Assembly (NCBI GenBank): GCA_039545355.1
Contig: BCJJ01000038.1
Span: forward strand, 1 to 64,000
Direction: 5' to 3'
Source of the DNA: Trichosporon coremiiforme
Lineage: Eukaryota; Basidiomycota; Tremellomycetes; Trichosporonales; Trichosporonaceae
DNA length: 64,000 nucleotides
Part shown: piece after piece, positions 1 through 10,320 of the stretch
Layout of the letters: each line of letters starts with the position of its first letter
Numbering within the stretch: position 1 is the first letter of the stretch
Notes under the pieces: model-generated
What the model saw: the letters and a program-made list of their open reading frames with translations, nothing else
What the model was told of the DNA's origin: nothing
The model's database searches: none
Translations under genes and position numbers: made by a program

Positions 1-287
1 CCTTGGACGCCTTGGACGCCTTGGACGCCTTGGACGCCTTGAACAGGCATGCCGTTGACTCCCTGCATGGGTATACCTTGCACTGGTCGGACAGCCTGTC
101 CCGCCCCAGCCTGATTCTGCTGTTGCTGCTGCTGAGCAGCATTCCGTCGCTTCGACTGGGTCTCGGCGATCATGATCTGGACCTTGCGGCGAACGAGCTC
201 ATTGCGCTGCTCCAGCGGCAGAGCCTTCTCCTGCGCATTGAGGAGGGTGGGGAACTTGGCGAGGATGGTGTCGTACTGGTCGGACAT
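1..287 (-). CDS. Unknown Gln-rich protein, N-terminal part, runs off the left edge
   Basis: Reading from an ATG at 287 the frame stays open for 95 codons to the window edge, so only the N-terminus is present. It opens with a helical, charged stretch (MSDQYDTILAKFPTLL, then a segment rich in Glu, Arg and Lys), followed by a run of glutamines (about residues 51-56). It ends in a tandem Gly-Val-Gln repeat encoded by the 9-bp repeat at the edge. Poly-Gln and low-complexity tails of this kind are common in fungal transcription and chromatin proteins, but no family signature is visible, so no function is assigned. The ATG is the first in frame. The 452 bp to the end of the NHX1 gene are its likely promoter. 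Confidence 0.6.
   Translation of the reverse strand, partial: MSDQYDTILAKFPTLLNAQEKALPLEQRNELVRRKVQIMIAETQSKRRNAAQQQQQQNQAGAGQAVRPVQGIPMQGVNGMPVQGVQGVQGVQGVQ
2..37. repeat. 9-bp tandem repeat, 4 copies
   Basis: The unit cttggacgc is repeated four times without change, followed by a diverged copy (cttgaacag). On the minus strand it encodes Gly-Val-Gln repeats within the partial protein above. The array may continue beyond the window edge. Confidence 0.85.
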
Positions 288-739
288 CGTCGCAAGGAGG
301 CTGAGCCTTGGGAGCCTTAGTCGTATTCAGAGGTACCGACCCGAGCGACTCGGAGCGCTGGGAGGTGGATGCAAGCTCGGGAGACGTTCAGAGACTCCCG
401 ATGTGCGCTTGATCGCCGAGCTAATGCTTTTCGGAAGTTGATGAAGTGTGGATGGGAAGAATGGATAAGTGGATGAAAGTCAGGAATCGAACTAGGACGT
501 GATCGTTGGCCGTTCCTGCTTGAGCCAGTGGCGCAAGAGTATACCCGAGCGGCATGAGCATCGGACGTCGAGTGCGAAGGTTCGTCCTCGACCACCCTAT
601 CCTCACACAAGCAAGTTTACCAGTGCATACCAGGTGGCCAAATGTTCTATGCGATATATTGAGAGTTCTAGATGGCATGTGAGAGCATGCACGACGACCG
701 TTTTATGGCCTGGTCTACGGCCCTCCAGAGGAGCTATAT
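288..739. other. Intergenic, promoter of the left-edge gene
   Basis: This 452-bp stretch lies between the start of the left-edge gene and the 3' end of NHX1. Small open frames on both strands lack the C/G-ending codon bias of neighbouring genes. No tRNA, terminator or repeat was recognised. Confidence 0.5.
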
Positions 740-2949
740 CTAATCACCTCCACCCCGGTCCCCCTCGCGGCCCTTTCGCGAACTCGGCTCTGTTGGTGAC
801 TGATTCTGACTGGAGGAAGGCTCAGCACGCGCAAAGAAGAATTCTGAAACGGTCCCACTGTGCATGTCAGTTTAGAGAAAAGCAGTCTCGGCTCACCTGA
901 AGTTGCGAGTCGGCTTTCCCTTGCCGTTCTCACTGCCTCCGTCGTAGCTATAGTCTTCGCGCGTCAACTCCAGCGAGCTCCCGCCAAGCGGCGTGCCACT
1001 CCCAGACTCGCCGCCGTTGTACGGTCCACCACTGGCACGGCCCTTGCGAGCCTTCTTCGCGTGGTGCCTGCGAGCGGTGACAGAGTTGGAGAATAGGGGC
1101 AAAAGGTAGCGCTCGTCGAGTGACGTGAACCACTGTCCGTCGCGGAAGATCATTCCCTGTCGTTCCCCAGCGTGACCAGCTTCGACGTCGCCACGGTCTC
1201 CGTAGCCCTGAGGCAGGGGCTCCTCGTCAGAGTCCTCGGAATTGGTGGAGAAGCCTGCCCGCGACATGGCACCGCGCGACAGGGAGCGACGCTGGTTCCC
1301 AATGTTGATACCACTCGAGATGTATGGCGAGTCCATTGGGGTCGAGTTGTAGCCTCCGTCGTCCTCGTCCCCGTACATGCCGTTCTGGAGGGCGTATCGG
1401 CGAGTGTTTTGTAACGAAATGTTTCCGCCGTGCGTCCACCCCTCCTCTTCCTCGTCAGAACTGGCATCGTCGTCCTCCACTCCGACACGGATGCCAAGAA
1501 CCTCGAGCATTCGAGCCGTGGTTCCTCCAAAGATGCACACTGTTAGGACAACGACGACGAGAACGGTCGTACGCAGAGCTTCCGCATTCTCGCCCTCGAT
1601 ACCGGCCGCAAGCGCGACACCGACAGCTCCGCGCAGACCGGCCCAGAACAGCATCATCTGGTACGAGTGGGGCAGCTCCTCGTAGCGCTGGCCCCTCGTG
1701 TAAAAGAACCAGTTGATGAGTTCGGAGAGCGGGAACACTGCGGCGTAACGCGAAGCCATCACCGCGATAGCCGAGACAACGATGAATAGGGGCTTGAATA
1801 CCTGGACGTCCTGAATGAAGAGGTTGAGGCCGAGATAGATAAAGATAAAGTTCTCGGACAGTTGCGCCAGCACGGCAAACATGTACTTGGTGGTGCGCTG
1901 CGTGCGCTTCGACATGGTGTGGTACGCATAGTGCTTCAGCGTGATACCGCAGAAGAGTAGGGACACGATGCCGCTGAGGCTGAGACCGTTGGAGAAGAAA
2001 TACGCAGTGTAGGCACACAGCGCGACGAGACAACTCTCAATCTGTGGGTAAGTCGCCAGGTGCGAGTGTTTGAGACCAAGAGAGCACACGAGGCCGAACG
2101 CAACGCCGAGCAGCATGGACGAGAAGAAGCTGAACAGGAAAATGCCAACACCGTGGAAAAGAGACGAGAGATAAATGTCGTCGCCGCCGTGAAAGTGAGA
2201 CAGCGTCTCGTACATGACGATGGAGACGGCATCGTTCAGGATACTCTCGCCAAAGATGATCGAGTAGAGCTTTGGGTCAACCTTGGCCGTGTTGAAAATG
2301 GCGAGGATCGTGACGGGGTCGGTCGCGGAGAGCGTCGAGCCAAAGATGAGACACTCGAGGAGCGAAAACTTGAGCCCCTCGAGTCCGAGCAAGCCCCAGA
2401 TGTACACGAGGACACTGGCCGTTAGTCCACTGCCGATCACTAGGTACACACCCAATGCCGACTGCGGAAATGAATGTTCCAACGAATGCAAACGTTAGAA
2501 TGACTCCAAAGTTGCGGAAAAAATTCTCCTATCATTGTCAGTAACCGTCAGGACATTTCTCACCTGCTTCAGCTCGTATCCCGAGTTGAGAATGATCGGC
2601 GGCAGAAGGAGGTTGAAGAATACAGTGTGCTTGAACGACTAAAGTCAGTGGCGAACGACGCGTTACTCACCATCATGTCACGGATAACATGACCAGGAGA
2701 CAGGCGGACAACAATGCCAACAATCATACCGGCAAAGATGGAGATGACGGTCTCATGGACGGCGCGGATACGCTTGATCTGGAGGTAGTACGAGATACAG
2801 AGGGCCATGATAAGGAGCATACAGAGGATGCACAACCCCCATCTGTGCGTCAGCTAGCAGTCCGAAGACGCAACCCACGATGCGTAAAACTCCTCGTCGG
2901 TCGGGTTGACGGGGTCCGCCGCTGGCGGGTGGGTAATGGGAGGAGCCAT
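740..2949 (-). CDS. NHX1: Endosomal/vacuolar Na+(K+)/H+ exchanger, Nhx1 family
   Basis: A multi-pass antiporter that exchanges cytosolic Na+ or K+ for lumenal protons in late endosome or vacuole. Six exons on the complement: 2879-2949, 2671-2842, 2564-2638, 2452-2528, 897-2414, 740-857, giving 676 residues; introns are 36-39 nt except one of 32. The N-terminal exons encode hydrophobic helices. Family motifs follow: NFFRNFGVILTFAFVGTFIS, VYIWGLLGLEGLKFS, DPVTILAIF, FGESILNDAVSIVMYE and, further on, GLRGAVGVALA. The C-terminal 200 residues are hydrophilic and rich in Asp, Glu and Ser, as expected for a cytosolic regulatory tail. The start ATG at 2949 follows an in-frame stop. The last intron (858-896) is inferred: its donor overlaps a TGA, so without splicing the protein would end at 893. 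The splice gives 39 further residues with normal codon use. Confidence 0.88.
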
Positions 2950-3451
2950 GGCGAGCGTAGCTACGCTCGCGGGCGGCGCGTACGGTGCGGGCGGAGCTGT
3001 TGTTGATCTGATTAGAATTTAAGGGGAGCGGGGACTTTTCTTGTCGACAAGGTCGGATTACAGCGGGCGTCTCCGTTGTTAACAGGAGAGAAGACTGTTA
3101 AAGAAAAAGGAGGTGGTCGACGTGTAGAAACGAGATATCAGCAGAGATAGGCGCGATTATGACGCTGCCCGAGGGTCCACACTCGGCAACGGGAGCAAAC
3201 CGATTGGCCGCAGTGATCGAAGTGACGGCACTCGTCAGTTTGTGTTGCGAGCATCACGCAGCGCTCCAAGAGGCGTGCGGCCACAGTGTGTGCCAACGGG
3301 GTGCAACTGGTGCAGATAACTGCATAATAGTACATGGCTGAGATAATGTTGGCCGGGACAGGCCGGATGACAATGCCGGACGGCATTACCTGAGACCTTC
3401 TATGCTTCGCTTCCGATGAGTACGCCTTCCCTTCTGCGGTTCTTTCGACAC
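2950..3451. other. Intergenic between NHX1 start and LSM6 end
   Basis: 502 bp carrying the NHX1 promoter and LSM6 3' region. Reading frames here have no recognisable product and no consistent splice pattern. No clear element seen. Confidence 0.5.
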
Positions 3452-3963
3452 TTAAAAGTCCTCGAGAGCGGAGATGTACAGCACTGAAAGTCAACTCAGG
3501 GTCTCTGCCGAAGCTGTTGTAGCACGAGACTCACCGTTGTTGCCGCGGAGGAAGGTATCACCGTACTTGGCAATAAGCCGTCCCTGGGCCCACTCCTCGG
3601 TCTCCTCGAGCGCAACGTTCATGTAGCCGTCGAGGCAGGTGAGGAGTCCTGGTCGTCAGCATACGTTCAGCCGGCGGGTTGGCTATGGGCGGTGCCTCTT
3701 CCCGGGTTACCCCGCAAGGAAGACTCGTCGTCCTACAGACATCGATGACTTTCTGTTGTGTTCGAGTCCAAGAACCTCTAGGCAACCGCACGCGATCAGG
3801 CGAGGCCCGCCGCCCGAAACCACCTCCACTCACCGTGGTAGTCAATGCCGCTTCCAATGCGGACCTTGACCTTCTTGCCGACAATATTCTTGAGAAAGTC
3901 GGACGGGGAGCCGGCGGCGGGGCCCTGGGGAGCGTCGTCAGAGTGGGGCGACGCAGAGTCCAT
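3452..3963 (-). CDS. LSM6: U6 snRNA-associated Sm-like protein LSm6
   Basis: One subunit of the seven-membered LSm rings: LSm2-8 in the nucleus binds U6 snRNA for splicing, and LSm1-7 in the cytoplasm promotes mRNA decapping. Three exons on the complement (3834-3963, 3535-3648, 3452-3483) encode 91 residues, close to the usual size. After a short acidic N-terminal extension the Sm fold is clear: SPSDFLKNIVGKKVKVRIG, then GIDYHGLLTCLDGYMN (Sm1 motif) and GDTFLRGNNVLYIS (Sm2 motif). Both introns have GTGAGT donors. It is transcribed divergently from CBF1 across about 300 bp. Confidence 0.96.
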
Positions 3964-4263
3964 CGTGTTGAAGGGGTATATGGGAGGTGTTGTCGCGACA
4001 AGCTCTAACCCTCGAGATGACAACAGTCGGCGATCGGCGTGGGACAAAATCCAGGAAAAGCGACCTCAAATATTAGATCGTGAGAAGGGTACTTGAACGC
4101 GATTCCCGCATGGTCTTTCCCCCCCCCCGTGCAAGTCACCTGACTCGACCTAAACACCGTCACTGTTGACCTCACCGCATCCACCAGTGAGCATCGCCCT
4201 CTGGCAATAACAAACCAGCCTCGAATCACGACCCGGCCCTTTCTGCATCCACCCCTCAGCACC
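3964..4263. promoter_or_regulatory. Shared divergent promoter of LSM6 and CBF1
   Basis: The 300 bp between the two start codons must carry both promoters. It contains a 9-C run near 4119 and a pyrimidine-rich leader just before the CBF1 ATG. No TATA box or CACGTG autoregulatory site was seen. Confidence 0.5.
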
Positions 4264-5276
4264 ATGTCGGAACGCGCGGCGACGCCGCACGACGAGGCCT
4301 CGGCCGCTGCCGCCGTCGCCTCGCGCTCTCCCGAGCGGCACGCCAGTGCCACTGCCGAAGACGTCTTCTCCAACCTCGACCCGGCCCTGCACCCAGCCAC
4401 CCTGAACTCCGTCTCTAGCGAAGCCGAGAACCCGCTTGAGAGCTTTGCGCAGCACGTCCTCGGTGACAGCGGGGAGCCCGAGGCCGAGAGCCTCATGCCC
4501 TTTGGGGAGGACAACACCCTCTTCACGCCCACGGGTGAGGCGCGTTTCGGACGCCTCGGTGAGGCGGACGCGACCGAGACCGACGAGAAGCGCAACGGCG
4601 ACGGCACCGACGCCCAGGAGCAGCCCCAGGGCGAGTTCCCTCCCTTTGGCGACGAGCACTTTGAAACCGCCGCTGCCGTCGCTGCCGTCACCACCGAGGC
4701 CGACGGAGACGTCAAGATGGGTCGCATCGTCGGTCGCAACAAGCGCCGCAGGGACGGCGAGGAGATTGTGGTCGGCCCCGTGGAAAATGGCGAGCCGATC
4801 GACCCGATCAAGATGAAGAAGGACTCTCACGTGAGGAAGCGCCCGGCTCGCGTACATGCTGACATTACCAGAAAGAGGTCGAGCGCCGACGACGAGAAAA
4901 CATCAACGACGGTATCAACGAGATTGCGCGCCTGATCCCCGGCGGCCAGGACAAGGTGGGGAAGGGCCAGCTGCTGCGCCGTGCGGCCGAGCACCTCGCC
5001 CAGGTCAAGGAACGGTTAGCGCGCGTCGACGCCGAGCTCGCGCAAAAGGACCACGAGAAGGCTTTGCTCAAGGGCGAGCTCGAGCAGGCCCAGCACCGCC
5101 TGGACGAGGAGCACGCGCGCAGCATGCGTTTCGAGACTTCGTGGCGCGAGGCCGAGGACCGCGCCGCCGCGTCCCAGTTTGAGCTCGACCGTCTGAAGAC
5201 CGAGCTCGACGAGCTGAAGAAGGCCCAGGGAACCGCCGAGGGCGGTGAGGCCGCGGCCACCGCGACTGCCGAGTAG
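4264..5276 (+). CDS. CBF1: bHLH transcription factor, Cbf1 family
   Basis: Basic helix-loop-helix protein predicted to bind CACGTG E-boxes; in yeasts Cbf1 acts at methionine or respiratory promoters and, in some species, at centromeres. Two exons, 4264-4830 and 4872-5276, split by a 41-nt intron, encode 323 residues. Residues 1-180 are acidic and Ala-rich without fold. The bHLH begins at the splice junction: KKDSHKEVERRRRENINDGI, then IARLIPGG and KGQLLRRAAEHLAQVKE. H189, E193 and R197 occupy the positions that read CACGTG in this class. The C-terminal 120 residues form a long charged heptad-like coiled coil that would extend helix 2 for dimerisation. Divergent from LSM6. Confidence 0.9.
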
Positions 5277-5961
5277 ACGGACCTACGATTTTTGAAGCAA
5301 GACTAGCGCCACGGACCATCGAGACCGGACGCTGCAAATCGAGTCTAGTGTGAAGAGGAAGACGCCTCACTTGTTGTATTTCGAAACCCCACGCGGGATA
5401 ATTGAGAGAAGGAGGAGAGATACCTGACCCCTATGGAAAGAACAGTTTATTGTCAGCGAGCGTGAAGCTACGTTACTCACCTCATGTTCGCGACCACTGA
5501 CTCAACCTGACTGGTCGGGGAAGGCGAAACGCGTGCCAATCGATCGCGGCCGATCCCCGCCCCATGATCATTGTAAGTCTGGACTATGCTCACATCTAGA
5601 GGCGGATACAACAAGACGGCTCGCATCAGCTATGGCGCTATGGCTTTGGCTTTGGGATGTGATGAAACAAGTAAGAACGTGATTAAAATGCTGGCGTGTT
5701 GATCGTGCGGGTGTGGGTAGGTACAGTATGCGAAGTGCTATGACAACTTTTGGTGGGGTCGTGGGTTCGTAAGTGTAGCTGAGGGTAGGAGATGTGGGCA
5801 GGGTGAGTCGAGATGGACTTGTGTCAGAGTGGGCGTAGGGTGAGGTGAGATGGGCTGGTGTTGAAAGTAAGGTGGTGCGCAGAGGAGGCAGACGCGCTGA
5901 TCACGGAGGCTGGCGAGAAGGTCGCTAGGATCGGTGGGAGCGTCGATCCCGGCCACCGCGC
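5277..5961. other. Convergent intergenic region, no supported gene
   Basis: 685 bp between two convergent 3' ends. On the minus strand a 50-nt sequence around 5435-5484 (GTGAGT donor, CTGAC branch, CCATAG acceptor) looks like an intron, and an open 50-codon ATG frame precedes it, but codon use is unlike the neighbours. See the findings. Confidence 0.4.
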
Positions 5962-6866
5962 TCATTGCCAGCCCGCGCACGCCCCTTCGTTTTCCAGCAT
6001 GCGGTTGATCGTGTTGGTGGCCTCGCGTCGCTGCACCGCGAACTGGCTCTGAGCAGGGAGCACAACCCGCCGGCCAGGGACGGCAGTGACCCACTGCAGA
6101 CGCGCGAAGAACGGCAACAGCTTTGTCGGCTGCGTGTCAGCTGGCCCTTCTTGGTTTGGCTAGCTACAGAGTGACTCACCAAAGCGTAGATGACTCCGTC
6201 CTCGTACCCTTCTCCCGATTGCAGCGTCAGGAACCTCAGTTCAGGCGGGTGCGTTGGACTTGTCCACATGTGTTTGATTCTCGGAGTTGGGCGGCTCTCC
6301 TCTTCTGGCCAGAGGATGTAAGCGTCACATGGATCCCACTCGTCTCGGCTGGGTGTTGGTGAGGGGGTCAAGTAGTCTCTGTGTTCTGGGGGAGACGCGT
6401 GAAGGAGCTGCGCCAGGCGTACTTCAGCCTCGAGGGACGCGCTGGTTGGAGGGTATGGAGAACAGGTATCCGCGTGAGCGAGCGACGGCAAGTCAGAGAG
6501 ACCAAGCGCCGATGTCGGCGTCGGCAATGGCTGCAAAGGCTGGTCCCAGTAGTGCTGGTCTTGCTGAGACTCCGCGGGGTCGCAGAGTTGATGTGTGGGC
6601 TGGTGTGGAGGGAGTTCCGGTTCAGGTGACGGCGACAATGATGACAGCGACGAGTCCGAGTTCGAGCTGGGGGAACGCATCCCCACCTCGTTCTTGATCT
6701 CGGCTCTGCGACTTGACGCCGATGTCGGGGTAGCCGGCGTGCCATACGGGTGATAGACGCGTTTCGCCGGGGCGGCTTTCGGAGAAGGGCTGGGCGGCGG
6801 GCGCCAGTGCACCGCGTCGTGTGCGAGGAGCTTCCAGCGTTTCGGTATCGGTCTCGCGGGGGTCAT
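5962..6866 (-). CDS. Unknown Pro/Ser-rich protein with a conserved-looking C-terminus
   Basis: Two exons on the complement (6180-6866 and 5962-6129, 49-nt intron) encode 284 residues. The N-terminal two thirds are low in complexity (Pro, Ser, Thr) but start with an ordered-looking basic segment, PIPKRWKLLAHDAVHWRPPP. The C-terminal third, from about IKHMWTSPTHPPELRFLTL through the splice into PTKLLPFFARLQWV, alternates hydrophobic and charged residues and looks folded. The frame changes at the intron and remains open, which supports both exons. I chose the ATG at 6866. The frame continues upstream to about 7091, but that part lacks gene-like codon use. I do not recognise the family. Confidence 0.65.
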
Positions 6867-7582
6867 CTTGCCGTTTGATGTGTCGAGAGAGGAGGGTCTA
6901 AGGCTAGCTTGCTTGCGCTTACTACGCTTGAGTCGTGGGCGCTGGCATAGTGAGAGCGGCGAGCTGAGTCTTGTCGCTGTATCGAGCGTAGTTGGTGTGG
7001 TAGTGGGGAGCGGCGAAAGTTGGGAGACAATACGGCTGGCAGTTAGATGACTCTGTGGGATGCGAAGATTTGAAGAATGACAAAGGAACAAGCCTGTCGC
7101 GAGACCGGCGGTGTTCGCAGCGTAATGAGCACGCGGTGGTCTGTGCTACCTCTACTGGTGGCGAGCAGCCGGCGGAACCAGCCTGACGGCCCGTGCGTCA
7201 CGATGCGCTCGTCTGTGTTTTCAGAGGGCGCAACCCGCTGAACTTTTTCGTGGCACCTCTTTCGCGTCCACGTCAGATTGCGATAAGCTGAAGCTACCTG
7301 TTGAAGAAGGAATGAGTTGTCACAGACCAGCGTGAAACACGGCTGCCTAGACGGACAGCGGCTAGTGTGCTAGCGAATATCGCCACATTCCGGCCACTTT
7401 GCGACAGCGGCAAAGGAGACGGGGAGTGCCGGTGGCACGGACGGGTCTCCTTATCTGATCTCGTTCCCTGGAGCTCGGCTGAACACGCCAAATCTGTCCG
7501 AATGCAGTCCCATAATGTACATCACAACTGGAGTGCCCGTCTAGTATTATTCTAAATCTGGAGGTTTCCGATGCCTGCCCGT
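6867..7582. other. Intergenic upstream of the Pro/Ser-rich gene
   Basis: 716 bp between two genes on the minus strand: promoter and leader of the Pro/Ser-rich gene plus the 3' region of the arrestin gene. No further coding or RNA signal recognised. Confidence 0.45.
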
Positions 7583-9345
7583 CTACCGCTGGCGTCCACG
7601 CTCCCGCTCTCGCTCAGCATCCCCCTTCATCGGGGTTTGGGTACCTGATGGCGGCGGCGTCGGCCCGTCATCGAGCAGGATGGCGCCCATGCGCGACTCG
7701 AGCTGCTGCAGCGACAAACCGCAAGCGCAGTCGGCCCACTTGCCCGTAATGTCGTCGGTGATAAACTTCTTCTCGCATCGCGGGCACACGCCCTCCGGGA
7801 AGCGCGTCGGGTCGAGATCGTGTCTTGGGTGCGGGACCGAGGACAACATGCAGGTCCGACATGCCTGATCCTCTGGTCGGAGCTTGCAGACGGGACAGGG
7901 ATCGGTATCGAACGCGTGCGACTCGTATGACGGCAGCTCGACGACGTCTGGAATGAAGGCGCACGAGGGGACGATGACGGGCTTTTCGACACGGAGCATG
8001 CGGAGTTGACCTTGTCCTGGCGTGTCGAGGGGGTTACCGGCAACGTCCTCGCCATACACCGAGTACCACACCTCTGCGATTAGCTGGTGCCGCACCTTGA
8101 TCGGAGTAATGATACCCTCCAACGTCGAGGGGCGACCCGTCTCGTCGTTCGGTAGCCGTCCGACGCCGCTCGTAGTCATCCCTCCGATATCAAACCCTTG
8201 CGCCTCGGTTCCGCGCCAGAGCGCAGGCGTGTCCCTCGTTGGCCGCTGAGGTGGGGGCCGGATCCCCTTCTCCCAGATGAGAAAGTTGGTCTTGTTGATG
8301 ATTGGCTCTGCAAAGTCTGGGTCGTCTCGCGGCGAAATCATGTCCGTCCGCTGCTCGAGCAGCACGCGTGCAAAGTAGATTGTCGTCGCCGGCGCTGGGC
8401 AGGGAATGGAGAGGTTGATGCGCAAGACAGCGCAGACGGTCCACGTGTCGGACGTAAAGTGAAAGTTGAAGGCTCCTAGTCCCGGAACATCACCGCTCCG
8501 CCCTTCGTCTAGCTTACTAACACCGTTGCTCGGCTCGGGGTTGTACAGCAATGTGACGAGGCGGCTCGTGCTCAGCGTCCCCTTGACCCACTGAACCTCG
8601 TCGTCTGTATGCGTCACCGGCTCAGACCATGAAACGGTCATCGAAGGCTGGATCGCATTCGGGACTGGTGCCTCTATACCGTCGTTGTCCGCCATGTGCA
8701 CGCTGTTCGCAGCCGAATTTGTCGCACTGCTCGAGTTTGTCGATACGCCGCCGACGGGTGATCGTCCGCGCCTTGGCGTAACAGCAGGAGACGCTGTGCG
8801 CGAGCCCATCGGCGAGAACGCGGTAATCACCGACTGGGCTGCTGGTGGAGCATGGAGGCCCTCGATCTCGGCATGCAACAGCATGTTGACACTACCGTGG
8901 GCATGTGTATCGTACGGAGCGAGCTCGTAGGGCACGACAATTGTGAATCCGAACCTGTCGTCAGCGCTGACCTCAACGAAACTCACCGCTGCAACCCCTC
9001 CTCAAGCACGATGGCACCTTTAATCTCCGTGGAGCGCTCAAACAAACAGTCTTCCTCCCATCCTCTTCCGGGTCCCATGTTCAGTCGTGCGACGTTGCGC
9101 AGCTTCATCCGGATTGCGCGACAGCGCCGCTTGCCGTACCCCTTCGGTAGCCAAATCTCGAGCTCGCCCGACAGCTCGCGGTCGACAAACGTCGGCCCCT
9201 GGCCGTCATCTCCATCGACACGGAGCTGCGTCATAAAGACACCTCCGTAGCTCGGGATGTTGATAGTCATCTTGATTCCCTTCTTGCCGAGTGGGGACGA
9301 GGTGCGCGAGCGCGACCCCGACCGCCCACTGAGAAACTTGAACAT
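7583..9345 (-). CDS. Alpha-arrestin (ART family) with C-terminal cysteine motifs
   Basis: Alpha-arrestins are adaptors that recruit the Rsp5/Nedd4 ubiquitin ligase to plasma-membrane transporters and drive their endocytosis. Two exons on the complement (8987-9345, 7583-8954) encode 576 residues. The splice restores the typical arrestin-N end LEEGLQRFGFTIVVPYELAP. An arrestin-C-like beta domain follows (segments ending in TTIYFARVLLEQ and IKVRHQLIAEVWYSVYG). A PY-like element, ELPSYES, lies just after the arrestin fold, where ligase-binding motifs usually sit. The tail is unusual: two cysteine sets, C473-C476-C485-C488 (CPVC, CRTC) and C510-C513-C529-C531 (CPRC, CAC), resemble zinc-binding knuckles. 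The ATG at 9345 has a good context (CCGCCATG); no earlier in-frame ATG exists. Confidence 0.85.
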
Positions 9346-10320
9346 GGCGGTATAGGCGTGTGCCGATGCGATGTCAGGTGATGTTGAAGTGGAAGAAACG
9401 GTGCGAGGCGAGGCCGTCGAGTCGAGCAAATGTGACCCGGAGGAAGGCCGTGGGGACCGAATGGAAATTCAGGCCGAGATGTGTGAGGGGATGATGTAAA
9501 CAACGTCTGAAGCGCGATCACTGTTCTTGAGTGACCTCCAACTGTGCCCCCGTTGCCGAGGAACAAGTTGTCGACGCCGTAGAGGTCGCTGAGAGGTCGC
9601 GAGGAGTATAGGGCGGAGTCGTGATTAGTAACAGTCGTCAGAGAAGGCCGACTTTGTTGGATGCCGCTGAATATTTAGGAACGCTGGTGGAGGCACCCAC
9701 CATAAGGCCCAGGTGGTCCCAGGTGTCCGAGCCTGAAGCCAGATGTGTCCAGGTCGTCAGGGAGCAGTTTCGAGCCAGGGCCGGACAGGGCCCGCATCCC
9801 CCAAGAGACGGCAAGAGACGGTGCAGACCATGCTGACGAGACCCAACGCATTCCGGAATCAGCCCCCGTCGGAGCCCTTGCCGACGACTGGACCTACGGG
9901 GTCTCCGCATCATCAAAAGTCATCCTCACAGACCATGTGGCCCCAACCAACTTCTGACTCAATTCAGCCAGCCTGCTTCGGACTCTGCGATCGTGTATGC
10001 ATCATCTCAAACCAGACGCCCTGCTTTGCTGCTGACTTTATCACGTCGTCCAATACCTTCGGCCTCCGATCGGTCTTCTGATGCCTCACTTCACTTTGTC
10101 ATCGCCCACACACCCCTCGCATCGCCCATTGGCTCTCGCACACCTTCGACTGCGCCGCATCTAGGCTCCGGTGACACGGCGATCATTCTGCACGCGGCCG
10201 AGACTGGAAGGTGATATAGGGTGACAAAGCGCCGCCGCCAGCCTCCCTCATTCATCTACTCGGCCTGTCTTCCGATTTCTGCATGCCATCACCACTTTCA
10301 TCACCACTCCATCCCTCACC
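9346..10320. other. Long divergent intergenic region
   Basis: 975 bp between the arrestin and acyltransferase start codons. Short frames occur on both strands but none shows gene-like codon bias plus splice sites. It presumably carries both promoters; no distinct site was recognised. Confidence 0.45.

Noticed and set aside
481..500. Second T-loop-like motif (aatcgaac)
   Set aside because: Flanking bases do not form a T-stem; no cloverleaf possible.
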